The notes below the pieces were generated by a model that was not told where the DNA came from, made no database searches, and saw only the letters and a program-made list of their open reading frames with translations. DNA of 11,133 nt, from NCBI GenBank assembly GCA_020024735.1, contig JAHHTI010000033.1, positions 1 through 11,133 of the forward strand, read 5' to 3'. Below are positions 1 through 6,839 of this stretch, one piece after another (position 1 is the stretch's first letter; each line of letters opens with the position of its first letter). The DNA comes from Mycoplasmataceae bacterium (GTDB lineage: Bacteria > Bacillota_I > Bacilli_A > Mycoplasmatales > Mycoplasmoidaceae). The position numbers and the translations under genes are program-made.

Positions 1-315
1 GCTACTATCATTTTAGATGATGATTTGGTATCATTAAAGTCTAATTCACCACTTCAAGAAATTTCTGTTTATCCTTATGTAATCAGAGATTTCAATATTG
101 CTATTAATAAAGATGAAATTGAAAAAATTAATTCAATAATAGCTAAAATATCATCTGTAGAAAACGTTAAGAATGTTATGCTAGCTGATAAATTTGTGAA
201 AAATGATGAAGTGATCTATACTTTATCAATCACTATCTCTTCACTAGAAAAAACATTAACAAGTGATGAAATCAATTCTATTATGGATAAAATTCAAGAA
301 GTAGCAAGAATTTAG
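1..315 (+). CDS. pheT: Phenylalanyl-tRNA synthetase beta subunit, C-terminal part (5' end outside window)
   Basis: The open frame enters from the left edge and gives 104 residues before TAG. The protein looks like the FDX-ACB (ferredoxin-fold anticodon-binding) domain that ends bacterial PheT. It has the start 'YPYVIRDFNIAI', matching the family pattern of Pro, aromatic, then Arg-Asp and a beta strand. A helix rich in Glu/Lys/Ile follows, then a strand ending 'MLADKF', and the late motif 'SLEKTLTSDEINSIMDKI', matching the family's 'TLtd-EI' helix. In the family this domain binds the tRNA-Phe anticodon stem while the PheST heterotetramer charges tRNA-Phe in the cytoplasm. The true start and the catalytic-like, B3/B4 and B5 regions lie upstream of the window. 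The stop codon overlaps that of the convergent peptidase gene by three bases, and no separate terminator is visible between them. Confidence 0.88.
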   Translation, partial: ATIILDDDLVSLKSNSPLQEISVYPYVIRDFNIAINKDEIEKINSIIAKISSVENVKNVMLADKFVKNDEVIYTLSITISSLEKTLTSDEINSIMDKIQEVARI

Positions 316-950
316 CATTCATATTTTAATTTATCACGAGCGATTTTTCATTCAGGAAAATATTGACCTACCATAGCTCAAAATTCAGAAGAGTGGTTAG
401 GATGAACTAGATGACATATTTCATGAATAACAACATAATCAATTAAAGTTTCATGCAACATATACAATTGAATTGCAAGGGTAATAGCCTTAGAATTAAA
501 TTCGCATTGTCCCCATTTAGAGTTATACCATTTAGTGGTAATGGAATTAGCTTCTAAATTAATTCTTTTCAATCATATTTTAGTTTTTTTAACCAAATAT
601 TCATGTCCTTCTTCATGTAAAATTTTATTAATCATCCTTTTCTTATTTTCTTCACTTCTAAGGAAAAGATAAATTTTGTTATTAATTATTTCATATTTCT
701 CTTTATTAGGTACAAGATTAATTTTAAGTTCATAAGGTTTTCCTAAAAGAGTGATTTTATTTTCATTAATATTCAACAAAGAAGAGTTTTTACGTTTTTC
801 AATAAAATTATAAAATTTATCAAAATGTAGCATCACAAACTCATCAATGTAATGTACATCTAATTGTTCAGGACTAGTAACCAGTACTTCATTATTGTAA
901 TCTACTTTAGCAGTAATATTCTTGGTTTTTTTAAATACCAATTTATACAT
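312..950 (-). CDS. YgjP-like (DUF45/WSS-type) zinc metallopeptidase family protein
   Basis: A 212-residue protein if started at 950, read through three TGA tryptophans (573-575, 378-380, 348-350) and also containing two TGG codons. The C-terminal half carries the family signature: 'KWYNSKWGQC' (the W-G-x-C segment), then 'YVVIHEICHLVHPNHSSEFW', where H176, E177 and H180 form HExxH and H186 lies in the family's 'P-N-H-S' motif. These should bind zinc. The fold is that of the YgjP/SprT-like peptidases, whose substrates are mostly unknown; some members are annotated as UTP pyrophosphatase. The start is uncertain. ATG 950 makes the protein begin 'MYKLVFKKTKN', as family members do, with a weak purine stretch upstream. 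ATG 989 adds 13 residues but has no Shine-Dalgarno. A weak -10-like TATTAT lies at 997-1002 on the minus strand, consistent with the 950 start. The gene follows recA by 59 bases and may be co-transcribed with it. Confidence 0.82.
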
Positions 951-1009
951 TAATAATTTTCCATCTTTAATTAGTTGGCGATAACACATACTATAGATAA
1001 TATCACACT

Positions 1010-1996
1010 TTATTGAGGATTAATTTGGTTGATAACATTTTTTTTGATTTCTTGATAAATCTCTTCGTTATTATCAAAATATTTTTTTAATTGATCAATT
1101 CCTTGGGCAATTTTTTCATCATTATATGAATATCAACTACCACTTTTTTTAATGATATTATAATCAACAGCAAATTGAATGATTTCGTTCTTTTCATTGA
1201 AACCTTGATCAAAATAAATATCAATATATGCAGTTTTAAGAGGTGTAGCTACCTTATTCTTAATAATGGTAATCTTTGATTTAATACCGATTTTTTCTAA
1301 TCCAGATTTTATCAATTCTGTTTTCTTAACTTCCATTCTAACAGAAGCAAAGAATTTTAAGGCTTTTCCTCCAGTTGTAGTTTCTGGATTACCAAACATA
1401 ACCCCTATTTTTTCTCTAACTTGATTGATAAAGATAATGCTACTATTATGAACATTAAGTAAAGGTGTGATTTTTCTCAAACCTTTTGACATTAGTCTAG
1501 CATGAGCACCAATACTCATAGAATCAAAATTAGCATCTCTTTCGCTCTCGGGGAGCATTGCTGCTACTGAATCAACCACAATTAAATCAACTTTATCATT
1601 TTTTAACATTGTTTCAATAATTTCAAATGTTTGTTCACCACTGGTAGGATTAGCAATTAACAATTTGCTTAAATCAATTCCCATGCGGCTCAAGTATTTC
1701 ATATTTAATGTGTTTTCAAGATCAAGAAATAAGCATTTTAGTCCATTTTCTTGAGCTTTCTTGATGGTAGTCAAGGCAATAGTAGTTTTCCCTGATGATT
1801 CATTTCCAAAAATTTCAATAATTTTTCCTTTTGGAATTCCACCTACTCCTAATGCTTGGTCTAATTGATAACATCCTGTAGAGATGACATCTAATTCGTT
1901 TTTCAACATTTTATCTCCATATTCGATGACATAGTTATCCTTCAAATTGAATAACTTAAATAGTTCTTTTTGATTAACTTCTATATTTTCTTTCAT
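1010..1996 (-). CDS. recA: RecA recombinase
   Basis: A complete RecA of 328 residues; one TGA (1133-1135) is read as Trp in the conserved 'SGSWYSYN' stretch, so reading it as a stop would falsely truncate the protein. Walker A is 'GNESSGKTT' at residues 64-72. The catalytic glutamate lies in 'LDLENTLN' (E94). Walker B is 'VDLIVVDSVAAMLP' at 136-149. The DNA-binding loop L2 region 'GVMFGNPETTTGGKALKF' at about 198-215 is almost canonical. RecA forms ATP-dependent filaments on single-stranded DNA, pairs homologous strands and drives recombinational repair. The protein is slightly shorter than E. coli RecA and lacks its long acidic C-terminal tail, as usual in mollicutes. The start is fixed by AAGGAG (2006-2011) nine bases upstream of ATG. 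The gene is divergent from the helicase operon and lies upstream of the YgjP-like gene. No SOS-type operator was recognised. Nothing suggests decay. Confidence 0.97.
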
Positions 1997-2005
1997 TTTA
2001 TTTTA

Positions 2006-2011
2006 CTCCTT
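2006..2011 (-). promoter_or_regulatory. recA ribosome binding site
   Basis: AAGGAG on the minus strand, nine bases before the recA ATG (1994-1996). It is a consensus Shine-Dalgarno and fixes the recA start. Confidence 0.85.
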
Positions 2012-2037
2012 CATAATTATTTTTGTTTGGATCTCTC

Positions 2038-2043
2038 CATATA
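2038..2043 (-). promoter_or_regulatory. Candidate recA -10 element
   Basis: The minus strand reads TATATG in the context TTACATATATGG, about 41 bases upstream of the recA ATG. A TTTTGC sequence 18 bases further upstream could act as a poor -35. Mollicute promoters often have weak -35 boxes, and the region is so A/T-rich that chance matches are likely, so this is only a candidate. Confidence 0.3.
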
Positions 2044-2093
2044 TGTAAGTGCTGTTTTTTTGCAAAATCACTAAAAAATTTTTATTTTTTTCA

Positions 2094-2158
2094 TTTTTAG
2101 TCCAAAAAACCTTGCTAAAAAAGCTATTAAAACTATTTTAAAAACCAGTTTTAGATAG
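2094..2158. repeat. Two A/T-rich inverted repeats in the divergent intergenic region
   Basis: Two stem candidates lie side by side. In the first, TTTTTAG (2094-2100) pairs with CTAAAAA (2115-2121) across a 14-base loop. In the second, CTATTAAAACT (2124-2134) pairs with AGTTTTAGATAG (2147-2158) with one bulged base and a 12-base loop. They lie upstream of the candidate promoters of both recA and the rightward operon. They could be operator-like sites or merely a consequence of base composition. They are not placed to terminate any gene seen here. Confidence 0.4.
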
Positions 2159-2209
2159 TCTTTTGAGTACTTTTAGCGAAGGGTTGATAAGGGGTTCAAT
2201 ATAAGGAAT

Positions 2210-2230
2210 AAAGGAGATATTATGTTATAA
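2210..2230 (+). promoter_or_regulatory. Consensus Shine-Dalgarno followed by a minimal frame ATG-TTA-TAA
   Basis: AAAGGAG (2210-2216) stands five bases before an ATG (2222-2224), ideal spacing for initiation. The frame is Met-Leu-stop (TAA 2228-2230). It is in the same frame as the operon's first gene, whose ATG lies 45 bases downstream and has no Shine-Dalgarno of its own. The stop overlaps the -10 box, so the site can only be translated if transcription starts further upstream. It may be a leader mini-ORF, or the relic of a longer N-terminus closed by the TAA. Confidence 0.45.
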
Positions 2231-2231
2231 T
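2223..2231 (+). promoter_or_regulatory. Extended -10 promoter of the five-gene operon
   Basis: TGtTATAAT is a perfect extended -10 element (TATAAT at 2226-2231). No good -35 lies 16-18 bases upstream; TTGATA at 2184-2189 is too far. Extended -10 promoters often work without a -35. Transcription would start near 2237-2239, at the left edge of the palindrome, giving a leader of about 30 bases before ATG 2267. Confidence 0.6.
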
Positions 2232-2236
2232 GTATT

Positions 2237-2258
2237 TATACTTTATATATAAAGTATA
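2237..2258. repeat. Perfect 22-bp palindrome in the operon leader
   Basis: The half-site TATACTTTATA is followed directly by its reverse complement with no spacer, all 22 bases matching. It begins five bases after the TATAAT box and ends eight bases before the first start codon, so it covers the predicted transcription start and most of the leader. It is suited to be an operator for a dimeric repressor. In RNA it could fold only as an A/U-rich hairpin with a few central bases unpaired. The function is inferred from position and symmetry. Confidence 0.6.
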
Positions 2259-2266
2259 TAAATAAT

Positions 2267-2638
2267 ATGAAGAAATCTACGAAAATTTCTAGCTATTTTT
2301 ATCGTCATCAAAAGGCCGCTATTATTGCGACATTTCTTTTTGTTTTATTTACATTTTTAGGTTTTTTAATTTCATTCTTATTTTTAAATTCTCTAAGCCA
2401 TGAACAAGTAGTGTTGTTTAGTAGTGAAGTTGCTGATGGAACAGCTTTGAATGCAGAATTGACTGTTTTCATTTTTATGATTATTTTTGGTACTTTGGTT
2501 GCTGTCTCTTTAATAGTTTCAGTGGTGTGACTTTTAATTTTAAAATTTAAACGTAAGGATAAAGTGAAAATTCCTTTATCTTCACAAGAATTAAATTCAT
2601 CTGAAACTGTAGTTGACTTGGAGGTTCAAGATGAGTAA
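2267..2638 (+). CDS. Small two-pass membrane protein, first gene of operon
   Basis: A protein of 123 residues whose family I do not recognise. TGA at 2528-2530 is Trp 88, inside the second membrane segment. Membrane segment 1 spans about residues 17-41, after a basic start (MKKSTKISSYFYRHQK). Segment 2 spans about 65-95 and is followed by the basic stop-transfer run KFKRKDK. By the positive-inside rule both ends face the cytoplasm, with a loop of about 23 residues outside. The C-terminal 25 residues are acidic and polar. There is no lipobox or cleavable signal. The start at 2267 is the first ATG after an in-frame TAA (2228) and lacks a Shine-Dalgarno, which fits the short-leader transcript predicted from the extended -10 element. 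The last eight bases overlap the next gene (ATGAGTAA), implying translational coupling. It may anchor or regulate the other operon products, but this is inference from context only. Confidence 0.75.
2620..2624 (+). promoter_or_regulatory. Ribosome binding site for the second operon gene
   Basis: GGAGG inside the end of the first gene, six bases before ATG 2631. It selects 2631 as the start rather than the upstream in-frame TTG at 2613. Confidence 0.8.
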
Positions 2639-4559
2639 GAAAAATCGTCATAATTCTGAAAATAATGAAAATTTAGATATTACTCAAAATTTTGGTATCC
2701 AAGATGATGAAATTCAAGAATTCAACATTGACGGTAAAGAAACTACTTCATTACCACAAATTTCTCCTAATTCTGAGTTTGACAAAATTATTGATGAACA
2801 AAATGGCGAAGAAAGTTCTTCTCCTAAAGAAACAATAAATGATACTCCTTCTGATGAAGTATCATCTGTAACTGCTGAACCAGATAGTGAAGAAGATTCA
2901 CATGTTGGACATCTTTCACCTAAGGAAGAAAAAAAGATTCAAAAAACTAATGCCAAGGATGCGGCAAAAATCTTTAAAGGAAATGAATATGATCCTAACA
3001 ATGATGAACATCGGGAAATTGACCCTGAAACCATAAGTACTATTCGTGATACTTTTGGTAATTCCGGATTACATTATATCAATGCTTTTGATATCGATTT
3101 AGACAAAATTGAACCTATCAATTTAAAAAAGAGAAAGTATCAAAAAAACACAAATTTATTTATTAACACCAGAGTGTATAACCGTTTCATCGAATACAAT
3201 GCTTCTGATTTTACTCCTACTCAAATTAAAGATTTATTCATTGATTTAGATAATATTGATTTACCTAATGATTCTGGTTTTACGCTTCAACTTTATCCTA
3301 ATGATACTGAAAAAACTTTAAAAGTAGAAGTTTTTGTTAGTAAATTTTACAAATATGGAGAAGTGGTTGAAAATAGAAAGGCATTTTCTCCTTTTTGAAT
3401 TAGTGGATTTAATGAACCAGTATTGTATGCTTCAACCATTAGACCATTAGAAAAAAACTATCGTGTGAATGAAGCGAATACTTTCGCTTACCGAGAAACC
3501 ACAAAAATATTAAATAAAAAAATTGCTGCTAAATATATATCTTTATCACGTGATAAAAATGCTACTGAACAAGATTTTAAAGAAGCTCAAGCATTAAAAA
3601 ATTCATATATTCAACATCATATTGAAAGATTAAATATGATTAATAGTGTGGAATGAGAATGTGTTCCTGATTTATATATGGATTGAAGAAATAAAAGAGT
3701 AGTTATCAAACTTTACTTAAAGATTTTGTCTACAATTGATTACTCTCGTTTACCAAGATATTTATATGTTGATTCATTTAATGTAAATCTAAATGATTTA
3801 ATGGATGTTTCAAAACAACAAGCAACTTCTTTTGATGACAATCCTCGATATAAAAAATCATCAAAAACACTAATTGATATTAATACTATTTGTTATTTAA
3901 TAGCACTTAATGCAATGTATAAAAATATTTTGATTTTTTCATACAACACTTTATATGAATGTTATAAAACCATTTCTTATCAAGTGCTAAAAAAAGGGTA
4001 TGATTTAAAACAAATTACTCACGCAAACTTATCAACTCTAAAAATTATTGATTTTTCTAAACACTTTGTTTGTCAAAAGAAAATGTTTGATGATCGTTTA
4101 TTACATTTAATGAATCTTAAATCTTCTCATGAAGAATATTATCAAATGAAATATATTTATACAATGCAAAAAAATCCTCATTTATTATATTCAGACTTCA
4201 TTGTGAAAGAATTTGAAAAAGTAAAAATTAATGAACTCGCATATCTTTTAAGAAATGAAGAAGAAAAAGCTTGAAGAAAAAGATTAGAAGCCTTAAAAGC
4301 TTCAGAAGCTACTGCTAATGCTCCTGATAAGGATTTCTTTATTAACAATTATAATGTTTTTGATTATAGTCATCACGAAAGCCGTGATATTGAATCTTTT
4401 TTGATGAATGTTATTCGTGAAGACAAGGATGAAATTGCTAGAATTGCTGCTTTAGGTAAAGAAGTATTAGCTATTGACCAAAAAGAATTTTATTCTAAAA
4501 AAGAACTTCGTGAAATGCAAAGAACTGCTCGAAGATTAAATCGGATAAAATTACAATAA
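2631..4559 (+). CDS. Large soluble protein with acidic disordered N-terminus, unknown function
   Basis: A protein of 642 residues with no family recognised. Four TGA codons (residues 256, 342, 352 and 548) are read as Trp; under the standard code it would appear as several fragments. Residues 1 to about 105 are rich in Asp, Glu, Ser and Asn with few hydrophobic residues, so probably disordered. The middle, about 130-545, has alternating hydrophobic and charged residues typical of a folded mixed alpha/beta domain, with runs such as 'LFIDLDNIDLP' and 'INTICYLIALNAMYKNILIF'. The C-terminus from about 540 is helical and charged and ends in a basic tail (RTARRLNRIKLQ), giving the protein opposite charges at its two ends. 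No membrane segment, signal peptide, nucleotide-binding motif or clear catalytic motif was found. The start overlaps the previous gene by eight bases, and the next gene follows after 15 bases. A scaffold or adaptor role for the helicase two genes downstream is only a guess. Confidence 0.85.
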
Positions 4560-4560
4560 G

Positions 4561-4568
4561 AAAGGAGG
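4561..4568 (+). promoter_or_regulatory. Ribosome binding site for the third operon gene
   Basis: AAAGGAGG lies directly after the stop of the second gene and six bases before ATG 4575. It is the strongest Shine-Dalgarno match in the window and suggests that the third product is made in quantity. Confidence 0.85.
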
Positions 4569-4574
4569 AAAATT

Positions 4575-6839
4575 ATGGTAGCAAATAATAAATCACAAAA
4601 AGAAATGAATACTTTAGAACAAGAAATTTTAATTCAAGAGCAATTAATGGTTGCTAATGAAATTAATAAGTTAGAACACAATATTACTTTTGGTGATAGT
4701 GCTACTTTTGCCCAAACAAAAAGAATTAAAACAGGTGCTATTTTATTTTCTTCTATTCTAATTGCTGTTGTGGCTTTATTCCTTTTTATTATTTTCTTAG
4801 TTAAAGATGTCATTAATTTATCTAAAAATTTTCAAGAAATCTTAACGTATTTTGATATTGCGATGATTTTTATTTTACCTCTTGTTTCCATTTCTACTGT
4901 GTTATTAGCCAATAAAATTAGTTTGAATAAGAAAAACGATGCTAATCGAGCAAATGTCGTAATGCTCCGTCGTTTAGAAAAATATTATCGTTTTTTAAAA
5001 TTTGATTTTGATCCGGAAAAATATAAAGTTTGAAATGATGATTTTGTGGTTGATGTGGATGAATCAGGTTATTTAGTGAAATACGTCAGATTCTATAATC
5101 GTGATGGTACTATTACTACTAGTCCTTTTAGAAATATTGATGAATTAAAAAAATATATTGAACAATCAGAAGATACTATTCGTCTAAAAGAAATTAATGA
5201 TAAGATGAATGAAACCATTTTTGCAATTGATCAAAACGAAAATCAATATGCTAAATTTAACCAATTCCAAGGTATTACAAATGGAGTCGTTTCTAAAGCG
5301 GTAGTCGAAAGAGAAACTATTAATGACATTGTTTTCACTGATCCAACTATCGACTATTGACCTGAACAATATGCTAAGAAACTTTCTAAATGATATTCTC
5401 GTGAAGAATATCTTGATGGTTTCAATTTTGTTAATCGTTTAAAATCTAACCTTTTAACCGATTCATGATCAAACGGTAACAAAGTAGTTGTTGATACTGA
5501 ATGAATTATGAAAGATTTCCATAAAGCTCAAGCTGCTTTTAATAATAATTTATTTAAACAATATGATATCACTAAAACTAAATCACAAGCGGATGATATT
5601 GAATCTTATATCTTAATGATTAAGAATTTAGATATGAAGAAAGACCCGGCATTAAATTGAGAAGAAACCATTGATCCTAAAGATATTAATCAAGAAAAAC
5701 TAATTTCTTATAACCAAAAGATTAAGGAATTAGAAGAAAGAGCATTAGAGTTATCAAAAATGCAAAAAGAACAAGAATACTTGATTAAGCATGGTTCAAA
5801 TAACACTGTAATTAAAGTGGAATTATTGGATAGTGAAGAACAATATCGCAACATTTTTGATAATTACCATCCATATGAAGGTATTGAACAAGAAATTAAG
5901 AATCAAAGAGAAAGAAATAAGATTATTAAAAAGTCAAAAGGTTTCATTATTGAAAATGATTTAACTGATTTCAATTTTGATGATTTATCAAATAAACAAT
6001 TAAAACAAATTATTAAGCAAAAAGAAAAAGAATCTGAAGAAGTTGAAAACATTAGATTTATGGAAGCTAATGATGATTTAGTTAAATTGAAAAATGAAAT
6101 TGCTAGAGTCAAAGCTTCGAAATTTACTGAAAAACATTTAGCCTTTGAAAAATATCAAAACGAAGAATTTAGATGAATGTATCATGACGGTGAAGGAAAA
6201 TATTATGAAGCTAATGATAATATGGAATGAATCGAAGTTGATCCTCCTTCAATCGCTTTCAATGAAAAGAAATTAGAAACTATCAAAAATTTACAAAAAC
6301 AATATAATGCATTACAAAAAGAAAAAGAAGCTAACTTCAATGATAAATATTCTTCAATTGTAAAAATTAAAGAAAAAGCATTACTTGAAGAACAAGCAAG
6401 AGAAAAACAAGAACTCGATAAAGAAAATGCTGAATTAGAAAAACAAGAATTGGCAAAGCAAAAAGCTAAAGATAAAAAAACTAAGAAAAAAGCTACTAAA
6501 GAAAAGAAAGCAAAGCAAACCACAAAAGATACCTCAACTCCAACCAATACTAATAGTTATGTGGAAACCCATCCAGCTAATGAAACTTGATTAGCTGAAG
6601 ATAATAAGTATTATTATCATGATGGAGAAGGAAATTACTTTACAACCAATGAAAATAATGAATGAGTTGCTTGTAATCCACCTACCCATCTTGCTAATAC
6701 ACAAGCACCTGCAAATACATCTAAAGCCCATGAACCATATCAAGATGAACAAGGAGTTTGATGGTACATTGATGAACAAGGAAATTATTTTTATGGTGAT
6801 GAACAAGGACAATGAGTACAATATAAAGGAGAACAATAA
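4575..6839 (+). CDS. Membrane-anchored coiled-coil protein with three aromatic/glycine repeats (EAGR-like)
   Basis: A protein of 754 residues with 12 TGA-coded and one TGG-coded Trp. Two membrane segments lie near the N-terminus, about residues 54-76 and 95-115, followed by a basic stretch (NKISLNKKN, LRRLEKYYR). This puts the N-terminus and the large C-terminal part in the cytoplasm. Charged helical regions with coiled-coil character lie around 372-400 and 565-625, and a Lys-rich linker around 625-652. The C-terminal third holds three copies (532-559, 677-704, 727-754) of a 28-residue unit with consensus Y-[HI]-D-x-x-G-[KN]-Y-[YF] then, about ten residues on, W-[IV]. The first two end in Pro-Pro. 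The composition recalls the EAGR box of Mycoplasma attachment-organelle proteins (HMW1, TopJ and P65 class) and GYF/OCRE-like peptide-binding modules, but I cannot confirm homology. The architecture suggests a membrane-bound cytoskeletal or docking protein. Its last base is the first base of the helicase start codon, so the two are translationally coupled. Confidence 0.85.
6168..6251 (+). repeat. Aromatic/glycine repeat copy 1 (protein residues 532-559)
   Basis: Contains 'WMYHDGEGKYY', then 'EWIEVDPPS'. It is separated from copy 2 by the coiled-coil and Lys-rich region. Both Trp codons are TGA. Confidence 0.7.
6603..6686 (+). repeat. Aromatic/glycine repeat copy 2 (protein residues 677-704)
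   Basis: Contains 'YYYHDGEGNYF', then 'EWVACNPPT'. Five consecutive residues (HDGEG) and the W-hydrophobic-x3-PP ending are shared with copy 1. A further TGA-coded Trp lies at 6588, just before the unit. Confidence 0.7.
6753..6836 (+). repeat. Aromatic/glycine repeat copy 3 (protein residues 727-754)
   Basis: Contains 'WWYIDEQGNYF', then 'GQWVQYKGEQ' to the stop. The tetrapeptide Asp-Glu-Gln-Gly occurs three times at nine- or ten-residue spacing in and just before this copy, so it is internally repetitive. It lacks the Pro-Pro ending. It includes the only TGG codon of the operon (6762-6764), right next to a TGA-coded Trp. Confidence 0.65.
6825..6831 (+). promoter_or_regulatory. Ribosome binding site for the helicase gene
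   Basis: AAAGGAG within the last codons of the preceding gene, seven bases before ATG 6839. Together with the TAATG stop/start overlap it fixes the helicase start. Confidence 0.85.

Noticed and set aside
2041..2160. Intrinsic terminator or riboswitch in the divergent region
   Set aside because: The stems found are A/T-rich with long loops and no following U-tract in the useful direction, and no known riboswitch core was recognised.
2613..2630. Upstream TTG extension of the second operon gene
   Set aside because: The GGAGG at 2620-2624 sits correctly only for ATG 2631, and the TTG lies within the first gene without its own ribosome binding site.
5903..6547. Minus-strand open frames (5903-6112 and 6203-6547) with hydrophobic, Ser/Phe-rich translations
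   Set aside because: They lie opposite the continuous frame of the repeat protein. Their composition is the mirror of its Lys/Glu-rich helices, and they have no ribosome binding site, so they are shadows.
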